From positions 316,879-380,878 of the forward strand of contig NZ_JAUFPL010000034.1 in assembly GCF_030409215.1 (NCBI RefSeq): 64,000 nucleotides of DNA, in the 5' to 3' direction. The position numbers were made by a program, and so were the translations under genes. The notes beneath the pieces are model-generated. The model searched no databases and had not been told where the DNA came from. It saw only the letters and a list, made by a program, of their open reading frames with translations. The DNA comes from Halomonas ramblicola. Lineage in GTDB: Bacteria; Pseudomonadota; Gammaproteobacteria; Pseudomonadales; Halomonadaceae. Every line of letters starts with the position of its first letter. Position 1 is the first letter of the stretch. Shown here in pieces: positions 35,803-42,602 of the stretch.

Positions 35803-37608
35803 TTACTCGTTGACCTGCCCGCGGAAGAGCCCGCGATGGTCCAGCGGCGCCACGCCCGCATCGATGCGGACCTTGAAGCTCACCCCATCGACCGTCCAGC
35901 CCTCCTGCTGCTCGAGGTACGGCTGCTCCTGCCCATCCAGGTAGGCGACTTCGATCGTGTCGCTGCCTTGGGAGGCGGCCACGAACCACTGATCGGGGTT
36001 GGACTGATCCAGGCGGGACTCGACCACCAGTTCGCCCATGTTGGCAACCGGGTTCATGATGCCGCTGTTGGTCTCAGCGCCCGGCACGCTGGTGGAGCGC
36101 AGAACCTGCATCATGGCGCCCTCCAGCTGGGCCGGCACGATCACGAAGGCAGGCGAGATGTTCAGCGGGTTGCCCTGGGTATCCTTCTGGGTCCGCATCG
36201 CGTGGCGTGCCTCGCTCAGCATCCCCGGTGACAGTGCTCCGGTGGTGCCGATGTTGTTGCGGTTAGCGTGGAAGAGGGCCATACCCTGGAAGGTGGGGTT
36301 CGTGGTCAGGGTCGAGTAGACCAGGTCGCCGATGGTCCGCGAGGCCGCCTTGCCCAGGCGGGCCGGGAGCTCATCGAAGGCGCTCAGGTCGTCGTTGATG
36401 ATTGCCTGCCGGGTGATGCTGAACAGGCCACCGTAGGTCGCCAGCGCGATCGGGGCGCCGCGGTCGTCGGTGCTGACGTACTTGTACTCGGCGCCCTCCT
36501 TCACCTCGGGCAGCGGAGCGAAACCGCCCATCCCGACCCGATGCGCGGTGTGGAAATTGGTCAGCGAGCCGCGCTTGCACCACCGCTGGAAGCTCTCGCC
36601 GCTGTACTCCCAGCCCCGGAGCATCGACTTGCTTGCCGTGTCCGCCAGCAGGTTACCGAAGTCGCTGGTCGTGTGCGTGAAGGCGGCGCCGACCACCTGA
36701 AGCTTGGTGCCCATCGTGGCCACGCTCTCGCCGCGGTCGACGAGGGCCGCACGGGCCATCTCGAAGAGCGAGTGATGCCGGTAAGGGTTCAGCGCCTCTT
36801 GCAGTTGGGCGAGCCCGAGGCGGGCCTGCAAGGCGTCACGCATACAGTCGCCGACCAGGTTGCCGTTGTCGGCGAAGGCGCCAGCATCACGCCGCGGGGC
36901 GGCGGACGGGGTGGTGTTACGGCCCAGAGCGGCCAGCGCCTCCTCGCGGACCTTCTCGAGTGACTGACTCATGATGGTGGAATCCTCTTTCAGGGCCCGG
37001 ATCTCGTGGGTGTCGGGCAGGTGCTCGAACAGGGCGGCGACCTGGGCCTCTCGCCGTGCCTCCAGGGCCTCGGCCCGCTCGGTGATGTCCGTCAGGTAGG
37101 CCATCGCCGCAGCGCTCAGTCGTGGCTTGCTGTCGTCGGTGTCATCGATGCGGTGCGCGAAGCCAGCGGCCACCGCCTCCTCCGCATTGAACCAGGTCTC
37201 CTGGGCCATGATCGCCTCGATCTCGGCCGACTCCTTCCCGGTGCGCTCGCTGTAGAGCTCAACCATCTCGGCGGCGTGCTTGTCCAGGCTCTCCGCGACC
37301 TTGCGCATCTCGCCGGCATCGCCCAAGGCAGCAGTCCAGGGGTTGTGCACCATCACCAGCGAGTGCTTCGCCATGACCACCTCGTCCGCGGCCAGCATGA
37401 TCAGCGTCGCCGCGCTCGCTGCCAGCCCATCCACTCGGGCGGTCACGTTGCCCTTGTGGCTGCGCAGTGCGTCATAGATCGCCAGCGCATCGGTCACTGA
37501 GCCACCCGGGCTGTTGATGTGAACGGTCACCGGCTTGCCACCGCTCAGGCCGCTGCGCACCTGCTGGGCGAGCAGGGCATCGATCACGTCGTAAACGTGC
37601 AGATCCAT
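35803..37608 (-). CDS. ClpP-type prohead protease fused to major capsid protein
   Basis: Single 601-residue chain. Residues 1-165 are an S14/ClpP protease: INSPGGSVTDALAIYDAL, catalytic Ser65 in DGLAASAAT, His88 in VMVHNPW, and ELYSERTGK. A helical linker (about 170-235) resembles a scaffold segment. Residues about 240-601 are a Mu-T-like capsid domain (GLAQLQEALNPYRHHSLFEMARAAL, GSLTNFHTAHRVGMGGF, TFQGMALFHANRNN, FVIVPAQLEGAMMQVL). Start ATG 37608 gives a short protease N-terminus; the longer reading overlaps the upstream gene. An internal ATG at 36972 with AGAGGA upstream could yield the capsid part alone (389 residues). Confidence 0.88.
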   Translation of the reverse strand: MDLHVYDVIDALLAQQVRSGLSGGKPVTVHINSPGGSVTDALAIYDALRSHKGNVTARVDGLAASAATLIMLAADEVVMAKHSLVMVHNPWTAALGDAGEMRKVAESLDKHAAEMVELYSERTGKESAEIEAIMAQETWFNAEEAVAAGFAHRIDDTDDSKPRLSAAAMAYLTDITERAEALEARREAQVAALFEHLPDTHEIRALKEDSTIMSQSLEKVREEALAALGRNTTPSAAPRRDAGAFADNGNLVGDCMRDALQARLGLAQLQEALNPYRHHSLFEMARAALVDRGESVATMGTKLQVVGAAFTHTTSDFGNLLADTASKSMLRGWEYSGESFQRWCKRGSLTNFHTAHRVGMGGFAPLPEVKEGAEYKYVSTDDRGAPIALATYGGLFSITRQAIINDDLSAFDELPARLGKAASRTIGDLVYSTLTTNPTFQGMALFHANRNNIGTTGALSPGMLSEARHAMRTQKDTQGNPLNISPAFVIVPAQLEGAMMQVLRSTSVPGAETNSGIMNPVANMGELVVESRLDQSNPDQWFVAASQGSDTIEVAYLDGQEQPYLEQQEGWTVDGVSFKVRIDAGVAPLDHRGLFRGQVNE

Positions 37609-37609
37609 A

Positions 37610-37876
37610 TCACCGCCCCCCCTTCTTGAGCTCTTCGCGTTCCTGCGCCAGCTTCCGCTCCTCTTCACGCTGCTGCTCCTCGGTCAGACAGGGATTCGGC
37701 ATGGGCTTGAACTGCTGGTCGCACCACTTGCGGATGGAATGACGCGCCAGCGCGGCCAGGCTGAAAGGGGGCATTACTCCCTCGGGCAACTCGGCGTTGA
37801 TCTGGCGCTGTAGCTGCTCGAGGCGACGAACGGTGCCGGCGTCGAGTCGGATGTTCAGGGGCTGGGGTTCGGCCAT
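37610..37876 (-). CDS. Ribbon-helix-helix-like small protein at the head of the late genes
   Basis: 88 residues. The N-terminal half LNIRLDAGTVRRLEQLQRQIN...FSLAALARHSIRKW reads like an Arc/MetJ-type ribbon-helix-helix. The C-terminus is a charged helix (EEQQREEERKLAQEREELKK). It ends one base before the protease-capsid start. It lies directly downstream of the four dyads, so it may be an autoregulator; this is a guess from position and pattern. Confidence 0.55.
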   Translation of the reverse strand: MAEPQPLNIRLDAGTVRRLEQLQRQINAELPEGVMPPFSLAALARHSIRKWCDQQFKPMPNPCLTEEQQREEERKLAQEREELKKGGR

Positions 37877-38013
37877 TGGTCTGCACTCGTGGGAAGGGGG
37901 CTTGGGACTGGCTTTATGTACATGCTGTACTTACGGACAGCATAGCCGATACTGTTGGAAGAAACAACTTCGACAAGTCTCATAAAGCCGGTATGGGGTG
38001 GTAAATTATAAGG

Positions 38014-38148
38014 GAGTCCAATTTTTGAACTCAGAAACTCGCCGAAACCCTCCATAAGGGTTCAAATATTGAACCCTTATTTGTGCGCAGCTGAGAGATT
38101 CCTGGTTAAGGGTTCATTTTCTGAACCCTTCGAGTTCAAAAATTGAAC
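38014..38148. promoter_or_regulatory. Four GTTCA-TGAAC dyads upstream of the late genes
   Basis: The 288-bp gap 37877-38164 carries four related palindromes. 38014-38032 has 7-bp arms with one mismatch. 38054-38080 has perfect 12-bp arms ATAAGGGTTCAA around ATA. 38108-38130 has 9-bp arms AAGGGTTCA. 38134-38148 is GTTCAA-AAA-TTGAAC. Centres are spaced 44, 52 and 22 bp, near whole helical turns. They look like operators or iteron-like sites for the HTH protein upstream (38165-38563) or the RHH-like protein downstream. Confidence 0.6.
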
Positions 38149-38164
38149 GCGGTAAAAATCGAGA

Positions 38165-38563
38165 TCAGCCGGACAACTTGCGCGGTGCCGTTATGGTCGG
38201 AGTGACGTCGAGCATCTTTCCTGGGCAGTCGTCTATCGGCGCCCAAGTGAACGCATACAGGGCACAGCGCGCCCCTTCTCGACCATGCTGGTTCTGCCGC
38301 GTCTTCATGATCAAGTTGCGGTCCTGGAGCTCGCGGAGCGACTTGGCGAGCGTGGCCTTCGCCATCCCGCCCCATTCCTGCATGGTATTGTGGGTCGCCG
38401 ACAAGTTGCCGTTGTTCTTGCCGTTGTACTGGAAGCCAAGCGCCAGCAGCACCGTCTTTGCTGACGGAGAGAGAGTGCGGAAGTCTTCGAGGTCCATCAC
38501 TCGCTTGGGTATCGAAAAGGCACCCATTGGCCCCCAATCGACCTTGGGTTTCTTCTTCGCCAT
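38165..38563 (-). CDS. Helix-turn-helix protein of phage element (replication or regulatory)
   Basis: 132 residues. Central winged-helix-like region: FRTLSPSAKTVLLALGFQYNGKNNGNLSATHNTMQEWGGMAKATLAKSLRELQDRNLIMKTRQ, which resembles the DNA-binding half of small Rep-like or replication-accessory proteins of integrated elements. Lysine-rich start (MAKKKPK). ATG 38563 with GGGAGG. Located right next to the four dyads, which are its most likely targets. Confidence 0.6.
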   Translation of the reverse strand: MAKKKPKVDWGPMGAFSIPKRVMDLEDFRTLSPSAKTVLLALGFQYNGKNNGNLSATHNTMQEWGGMAKATLAKSLRELQDRNLIMKTRQNQHGREGARCALYAFTWAPIDDCPGKMLDVTPTITAPRKLSG

Positions 38564-38609
38564 GGCGTCCTCCCGAGAGGGGCGGGGCGTTTCGCCCCAC
38601 CCCCGGCGA

Positions 38610-38906
38610 TCACTTCGACTCAACCAGGTGATAGCGCCGGATCTTGCGGCACCTCGCAGTCAGGTCAGGGTTCGGGTGGTCGTGCTTCTCGATGCGGTAG
38701 CCCTTGGCGATCAGGTCGCGCACCACCGCGCGGGCGTCGGCGATGGGCAGCTCCCATTGCAGTTCGGCGGCGCTCATAGGCCGGCGCCGGAGCGCCGATA
38801 GCACCATGCCGCACTGGGTGCTAGGATTGATCTTGCAGCACGGGGAATCTGCACTCCTATCGGCCCGGCCTCCCTCAAGGTCGGGCCGTTTCATGTCGGT
38901 CGTCAT
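38610..38906 (-). CDS. Winged-helix-like small phage protein
   Basis: 98 residues; MSAAELQWELPIADARAVVRDLIAKGYRIEKHDHPNPDL looks like a helix-turn-helix with a wing, preceded by a Cys-containing N-terminus (SPCCKINPSTQCGMVLSALRR). Overlaps the next upstream gene by 4 bp. No specific family recognised. Confidence 0.55.
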   Translation of the reverse strand: MTTDMKRPDLEGGRADRSADSPCCKINPSTQCGMVLSALRRRPMSAAELQWELPIADARAVVRDLIAKGYRIEKHDHPNPDLTARCRKIRRYHLVESK

Positions 38907-39121
38907 AGCTGCGCCTCCAGGATCTCCAGTCGGCGGACGAGTATCCTAGCCAGGTACGCACGAAGCTCGGCCCTCTCTCGGTCAGTGAGCACCAGCGGCC
39001 CGTAGTTGGTGGTCACCTCATCGGCACTGAACGCCTGCTTGGCCAGGGCGTAGCGGGTGCGCTCGATGGCATCCACCAGGCCGGTGGCGCCAATGTCCAT
39101 CACGATGTCGGTCGGGGTCAT
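38903..39121 (-). CDS. Small phage hypothetical protein
   Basis: 72 residues (MTPTDIVMDIGATGLVDAIERTRYALAKQ...), helical, no recognised domain. Both ends overlap neighbours by 4 bp, typical of a tightly packed early operon, which supports it being real. Confidence 0.55.
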   Translation of the reverse strand: MTPTDIVMDIGATGLVDAIERTRYALAKQAFSADEVTTNYGPLVLTDRERAELRAYLARILVRRLEILEAQL

Positions 39122-39393
39122 GACTTGCCCTCCCCGTCATTGTGCTGGGTTGCGAGCTTAGCCAGGCGCTGCTCGTCATCATAGAGATCCTCGGCGAGGT
39201 CCCCTGCCCTGGTGGAAAGGTGTTCGACCGCGAGCATCAGCCCGCCGAGCTCGGCATCACTCAGGAATGGATCAATGCCCTCGGACGCTTTCCGCACCAG
39301 GTCGTCATTCACCAGGCGAGCGATGGTATTGATGGCCTCGGCGATTTCCTGGACGTCCTCGGCCTTGCTGTTGATGTGGGGGATGGGGCTCAT
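39118..39393 (-). CDS. Small acidic phage hypothetical protein
   Basis: 91 residues, acidic and helical (SKAEDVQEIAEAINTIARLVNDDLV... DLAEDLYDDEQRLAKLATQ), no recognised domain. Overlaps the upstream gene by 4 bp with GGGGGTG as possible Shine-Dalgarno. Part of the alpA-led operon. Confidence 0.55.
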   Translation of the reverse strand: MSPIPHINSKAEDVQEIAEAINTIARLVNDDLVRKASEGIDPFLSDAELGGLMLAVEHLSTRAGDLAEDLYDDEQRLAKLATQHNDGEGKS

Positions 39394-40103
39394 GCTTCAC
39401 CCCCTTGCTCGCTGGCACGGGCTACCTGGTGGGCGACGTTCGCTAGCGTCCCGCGTAGGGCATCGGCATCGGTGCCGTAGTGCAGTCGAACATCGATGGA
39501 GACTGGGGCGTCGGGCTTGAAGGTCGCTTCGAAGTGGCGATCACCGAGGCGCTCGACGATGCAGGCGTCGTGGCGACCGGTACGGCGCAGGGCCTCGCCC
39601 CAGCTCGATGCCCGGATCTCCAGGCGGGCGCCACTGCGGGCCAGGTAGACCTCGAACACGGGCAGGCCGGCCTGCTCTTCAAAGGCGCGGGCCTTGTTGA
39701 TGTGGTGATTGTATCTGCGAAGGCGGGTGCTGGCGCTGCTATCGCTGAACAGGGCGGCTCTTGCCATTGCACGATGCGCGGCGGCGCGTGCAGACGGATT
39801 GCGGGAGGGGAATAGGCGCAGCTTAGCCATAGGTAGGACTCCATTCGGTTTGGAGTCACCCCCGGCTGCCGCCAAGCAACGGATGGGGGCGACTGTACGC
39901 GGATTGGCGGACCGGCCCGAATGGACACCGGCAGCCCCGGAGGGCTTCCACGCACAGCCGCCATAGCTCGTGGCAGACACAAAAATAGCGCCTGACACGA
40001 ATGCGGCGCTTGTGCGCCATTCGGGTTTCGACCCGCCAAGGTCGGTTGCAGGATTTACTGCAACTGACGTAACAGTAGCGGTCGCAGTGGTGGTCGTCAA
40101 CAT
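39390..40103 (-). CDS. Ash-family-like protein with C-terminal domain
   Basis: 237 residues from ATG 40103, which overlaps the alpA stop (TGATG) and has a strong GGGAGGTG. The first 90 residues (GAIFVSATSYGGCAWKPSGAAGVHSGRSANPRTVAPIRCLAAAGG) resemble the low-complexity Ash proteins encoded in P4-like immunity regions. The remainder (MAKLRLFPSRNPSARAAAHRAM...) could also be made separately from ATG 39830, which has its own GGAG. Ash resemblance is from memory and not strong. Confidence 0.5.
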   Translation of the reverse strand: MLTTTTATATVTSVAVNPATDLGGSKPEWRTSAAFVSGAIFVSATSYGGCAWKPSGAAGVHSGRSANPRTVAPIRCLAAAGGDSKPNGVLPMAKLRLFPSRNPSARAAAHRAMARAALFSDSSASTRLRRYNHHINKARAFEEQAGLPVFEVYLARSGARLEIRASSWGEALRRTGRHDACIVERLGDRHFEATFKPDAPVSIDVRLHYGTDADALRGTLANVAHQVARASEQGGEA

Positions 40104-40297
40104 CAGGCCACCTCCCCGCGCCCTGGGCGGCTCTCGGACCAGGCGTCAACGTCGGATTCTTTCCAGGCTACCGCTCTGCCGTTGGGTGTGAGCTTCACTG
40201 ATCTGGGGAACTCGCCTTTCTTCATCAGGCGATAGATGGTAGGGGTGCTTAGACCAACGCGCTTGCGAACTTCGGGTAGTCTGAGAAGTACAGCCAT
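40103..40297 (-). CDS. AlpA-family regulator / excisionase
   Basis: 64 residues, complete AlpA-type MerR-like HTH: LLRLPEVRKRVGLSTPTIYRLMKKGEFPRSVKLTPNGRAVAWKESDVDAW. Members activate integrase expression or act as excisionases in P4-like elements. AGAGGA upstream of ATG 40297. Leads the early operon of the element. Confidence 0.85.
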   Translation of the reverse strand: MAVLLRLPEVRKRVGLSTPTIYRLMKKGEFPRSVKLTPNGRAVAWKESDVDAWSESRPGRGEVA

Positions 40298-40370
40298 GCC
40301 GTGATTCCTCTTGATCGTTCGACATGGCTAGGATGGAAGATGGAGGGCGGCTAGTCTTTCCGGGAGATTT

Positions 40371-40928
40371 TTATTTTTCTGGAAGAAAGCGAGCAGTGCT
40401 CGGGTCATAACGAAGTTCGTAATACCAGTCTCGAGCTCGTGAAAATGAAACGCCGTGTCTCTCAGCTGCAAGCTGGAATGCCTTCTCCACTGTAATGCCT
40501 GCGTGGATCATTCGCTTCACTTCACTGACGACGTGCACAGAGTTAAGGAAACGCTCTCTTGCTCTCGCAAGATTGATGCCCTTCAAGTCGTCGTAATCAA
40601 ATGCCTCATCCAATGTCCGGCATTCGTAATGCGATGCCTTCCGCCATGATTTCACATAGGCCTGTCGGCACCAGGTCGGTAAAGGTAGCCCGACCAAGGC
40701 ACACCGTTCTACCGCCTTTAGCAGGGCAGCAGAGTCGCCTTGTTCATACCTTTGGTGAAACCTTGGTAGATCTTGATGCCACGACTGCCACTGTATGAGT
40801 GGGCTAGCAAGAGCGGCGTCAGTGTCTCCGCCAGTCGCGGCCCACTCTGAGTAAGCATGGATGGCATCCTCTAACGTCCAGCTTTCCAGTTGGGCGATCG
40901 CCGGCGCCAACATTCCGTAATCGCTCAT
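40371..40928 (-). CDS. Hypothetical protein between integrase and AlpA
   Basis: 185 residues (MSDYGMLAPAIAQLESWTLEDAIHAYSEW... RFLPEK), Trp- and Tyr-rich, without membrane segment. The C-terminus EVKRMIHAGITVEKAFQLAAERHGVSFSRARDWYYELR may be a small helix-turn-helix. Its ATG overlaps the integrase stop, so both are co-transcribed. Its base composition is visibly less GC-rich than flanking genes. This int-adjacent slot often carries cargo genes, but function is unknown. Confidence 0.6.
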   Translation of the reverse strand: MSDYGMLAPAIAQLESWTLEDAIHAYSEWAATGGDTDAALASPLIQWQSWHQDLPRFHQRYEQGDSAALLKAVERCALVGLPLPTWCRQAYVKSWRKASHYECRTLDEAFDYDDLKGINLARARERFLNSVHVVSEVKRMIHAGITVEKAFQLAAERHGVSFSRARDWYYELRYDPSTARFLPEK

Positions 40929-42163
40929 ACTTGCCCCCTGATCGGCACGACGTTGCCGGCGCCAGCACGCAATGCGTCCAAGTAGTCAGCCCAGCTCTGC
41001 AACATCTCCCGGCGCTGCTCGAGGAACTGCGTCCGGTTGTAGGCGCGGCCATTGGCATCGCGGACCTTGTGGGCAAGCTGCTGCTCGATGTGCTCGGGTG
41101 AGTAGTTCAGACGCTCAGCCAGGATGGTACGGGCCATGGCGCGGAAGCCGTGGGCGGTCATCCTGTTTTTGAAGCCGAGATAGTCCAGGGCGGCGCCGAT
41201 GGTGCTGTCACTCATCGGGCGGGTGCGGCTGCGGGCGTTGGGGAAGACATAGCCATCGGGGCCGGTGAGGCCATACAGGTCTCGCAGGATCTGCACCGCC
41301 TGACGCGGCAGCGGGACGATCAGCGGATCAGCGTTCTTGCTGGGCTGGAATGACCAGGTAGCGGCCTCGAGGTCGAAGTCCGACCACTGCGCGGTGCGCA
41401 GCTCACCAGGGCGCACGAATACCAGCGGGGCCAGGTTGATGGCGGCCACGACGACCGGCGTCCCCCCGTAGCCATCCAAGGCTCGCAGCAGCGCGGGAAT
41501 CTCCTTGGGATCGGTGATGGCCGCAAAGTGCTTGGTCTTCGCCCGGCGCAGGCTGCCCCGGAGGTCGGCTGTCGGATCTCGGCGGCCCTTGCCGGTTGAA
41601 ATGGCGTAGCGGAAGACCTGGCCGCACACAGTCTTGATCCTCGAGGCGGTCTCCAGATGCCCCCGCTTCTCGACCTTGCGCAGGCAGTCCAGCAGCTCGG
41701 GAGGAGAGATCTCGCCGACCGGCCGGTGGCCCAGGGTGGGGAAGATGTCGCGCTCGAGGCGGCGCTTGTTGCGCTCAAAGTGAGCCGGAACCACCTCGTG
41801 CTTGTGGATGTGCTCCAGCCACTCGGTGGCCACGGCCTTGAAGGTGTTGTCGGCGGCCGCCCTGCCCTGCTCCTTGGCAAGCCGCTTGGCGGTGCTGGGG
41901 TCCAGCCCCTGCGCCAGCATCTCCTTGGCCTCGTCGCGGGCCTTGCGGGCCTGGGCGAGCGACACCTTGCCGGCGCCCTCACCATAGACACCGATGGCCA
42001 GGCGCTTCTCCTTGCCGTGGTGCCGGTACTTCAACCGCCAGTACATGCCCCCACTTGGCGTGACTTCCAGGTACATGCCCCCACCATCGGACAGGCGGTA
42101 GGTCTTGTCTCTGGGCTGGGCATTGCGAACGGCGGTCGCCGTCAGCTTGTTGGTCGTCGCCAT
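40925..42163 (-). CDS. int: P4-type tyrosine integrase
   Basis: 412-residue site-specific recombinase. N-terminal DUF4102 arm-binding domain (LTATAVRNAQPRDKTYRLSDGGGMYLEV), SAM-like core-binding domain (about 100-190), and catalytic domain with Arg in VFVRPGELR, HGFRAMARTIL (His-x-x-Arg) and the nucleophile Tyr region GRAYNRTQ. Start ATG 42163 with AGGAGGTG. Adjacent to tRNA-Lys and reading away from it, as usual for elements that use a tRNA 3' end. Confidence 0.95.
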   Translation of the reverse strand: MATTNKLTATAVRNAQPRDKTYRLSDGGGMYLEVTPSGGMYWRLKYRHHGKEKRLAIGVYGEGAGKVSLAQARKARDEAKEMLAQGLDPSTAKRLAKEQGRAAADNTFKAVATEWLEHIHKHEVVPAHFERNKRRLERDIFPTLGHRPVGEISPPELLDCLRKVEKRGHLETASRIKTVCGQVFRYAISTGKGRRDPTADLRGSLRRAKTKHFAAITDPKEIPALLRALDGYGGTPVVVAAINLAPLVFVRPGELRTAQWSDFDLEAATWSFQPSKNADPLIVPLPRQAVQILRDLYGLTGPDGYVFPNARSRTRPMSDSTIGAALDYLGFKNRMTAHGFRAMARTILAERLNYSPEHIEQQLAHKVRDANGRAYNRTQFLEQRREMLQSWADYLDALRAGAGNVVPIRGQV

Positions 42164-42192
42164 GGGGGCACCTCCTGGCAGGGGCATGATTC

Positions 42193-42212
42193 TGCCCCCA
42201 TAGATGCCCCCT
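42193..42212 (+). repeat. Arm-type integrase site, right end
   Basis: TGCCCCCATAGATGCCCCCT, 19 of 20 bases identical to 31821-31840 and in the same orientation, between the integrase start and the att core. ATGCCCCC also recurs twice in the first codons of int (about 42045 and 42073), which may add binding sites. Confidence 0.6.
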
Positions 42213-42259
42213 CGTAAGCTGATAAGTCAAGAGAAGGTGCGATATGCGCAGACAACAAA

Positions 42260-42279
42260 AAAGCGCCCGGAGGCGCTTT
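42260..42279 (-). terminator. Rho-independent terminator downstream of the tRNA-Lys genes
   Basis: Stem AAAGCGCC / GGCGCTTT with loop CGGA; on the minus strand it is followed by TTTTTTGTTG. It ends tRNA-Lys transcription about 50 bp after the last tRNA. It lies inside the element, so the element supplies a new terminator and shields int from tRNA read-through. Confidence 0.8.
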
Positions 42280-42324
42280 CTTGTGCGGTTTCAGATACTT
42301 CGTGAGAAGCTATGAAACCTATGA

Positions 42325-42339
42325 CTGGTGGGTCGTGTA
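42325..42339. repeat. Right attachment site within tRNA-Lys 3' end
   Basis: Second copy of CTGGTGGGTCGTGTA (left copy 31743-31757), covering the CCA end and acceptor/T-arm start of the inner tRNA-Lys. The tRNA stays intact because the core restores its 3' end. All but the first base also occurs in the outer tRNA-Lys (42432-42445), an alternative target. Confidence 0.88.
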
Positions 42340-42401
42340 GGATTCGAACCTACGACCAATTGGTTAAAAGCCAACTGCTCTACCAACTGAGCTAACGACC
42401 C
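42326..42401 (-). tRNA. tRNA-Lys (UUU), inner copy
   Basis: 76 nt with encoded CCA; anticodon loop CTTTTAA (anticodon TTT), D-loop AGCTCAGTTGGTAGAGC, T-loop GGTTCGAATCC, acceptor GGGTCGT pairing ACGACCC. It is the integration target of the element, with its 3' end forming the right att core. Confidence 0.97.
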
Positions 42402-42431
42402 GGTGCTTGCGAACAAGCATACAGGCTCGGA

Positions 42432-42507
42432 TGGTGGGTCGTGTAGGATTCGAACCTACGACCAATTGGTTAAAAGCCAACTGCTCTACCAACTGAGCTA
42501 ACGACCC
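42432..42507 (-). tRNA. tRNA-Lys (UUU), outer copy
   Basis: Same 76-nt sequence as the inner copy, 30 bp upstream of it in transcription order. First gene after the promoter at 42524-42552, so the two form one transcription unit. Confidence 0.97.
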
Positions 42508-42523
42508 GTCCGAACGGGGGCAG

Positions 42524-42552
42524 ATAATACTGATCCACCCCGCCACTGGCAA
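42524..42552 (-). promoter_or_regulatory. tRNA-Lys operon promoter
   Basis: On the minus strand: -35 TTGCCA (42552-42547), 17-bp spacer, -10 TATTAT (42529-42524), then a GC-rich discriminator (CTGCCCCCG) as in stringently controlled stable-RNA promoters. An A-rich stretch upstream (AAAAGGCAAAAAATCC) resembles an UP element. Confidence 0.75.
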
Positions 42553-42602
42553 GGATTTTTTGCCTTTTGTCTTATACGCCGTGGCGTCGCGGGGCTCCTG
42601 CC

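Larger units (their letters stand above)
31743..42339. mobile_element. 10.6-kb phage-derived integrative element in tRNA-Lys
   Basis: Bounded by 15-bp direct repeats, the right one being the tRNA-Lys 3' end. Gene order from the tRNA inward, all minus strand: integrase, 185-residue ORF, AlpA, Ash-like ORF, three small ORFs, HTH protein, operator-like dyads, RHH-like ORF, ClpP-capsid ORF, small ORF, tape measure, 158-residue ORF. No terminase, portal, connector, tail tube, lysis or primase gene is seen. The left 488 bp (31758-32245) hold only an arm-type repeat and no gene that I can support. Either a satellite using a helper phage or a deletion derivative whose remaining genes are intact. Confidence 0.88.

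Noticed and set aside
37608..37668. A longer N-terminus of the protease-capsid ORF reaching 37668
   Set aside because: It would overlap the end of the 88-residue gene by about 60 bp and begin with a basic stretch unlike the protease fold; ATG 37608 directly follows that gene.
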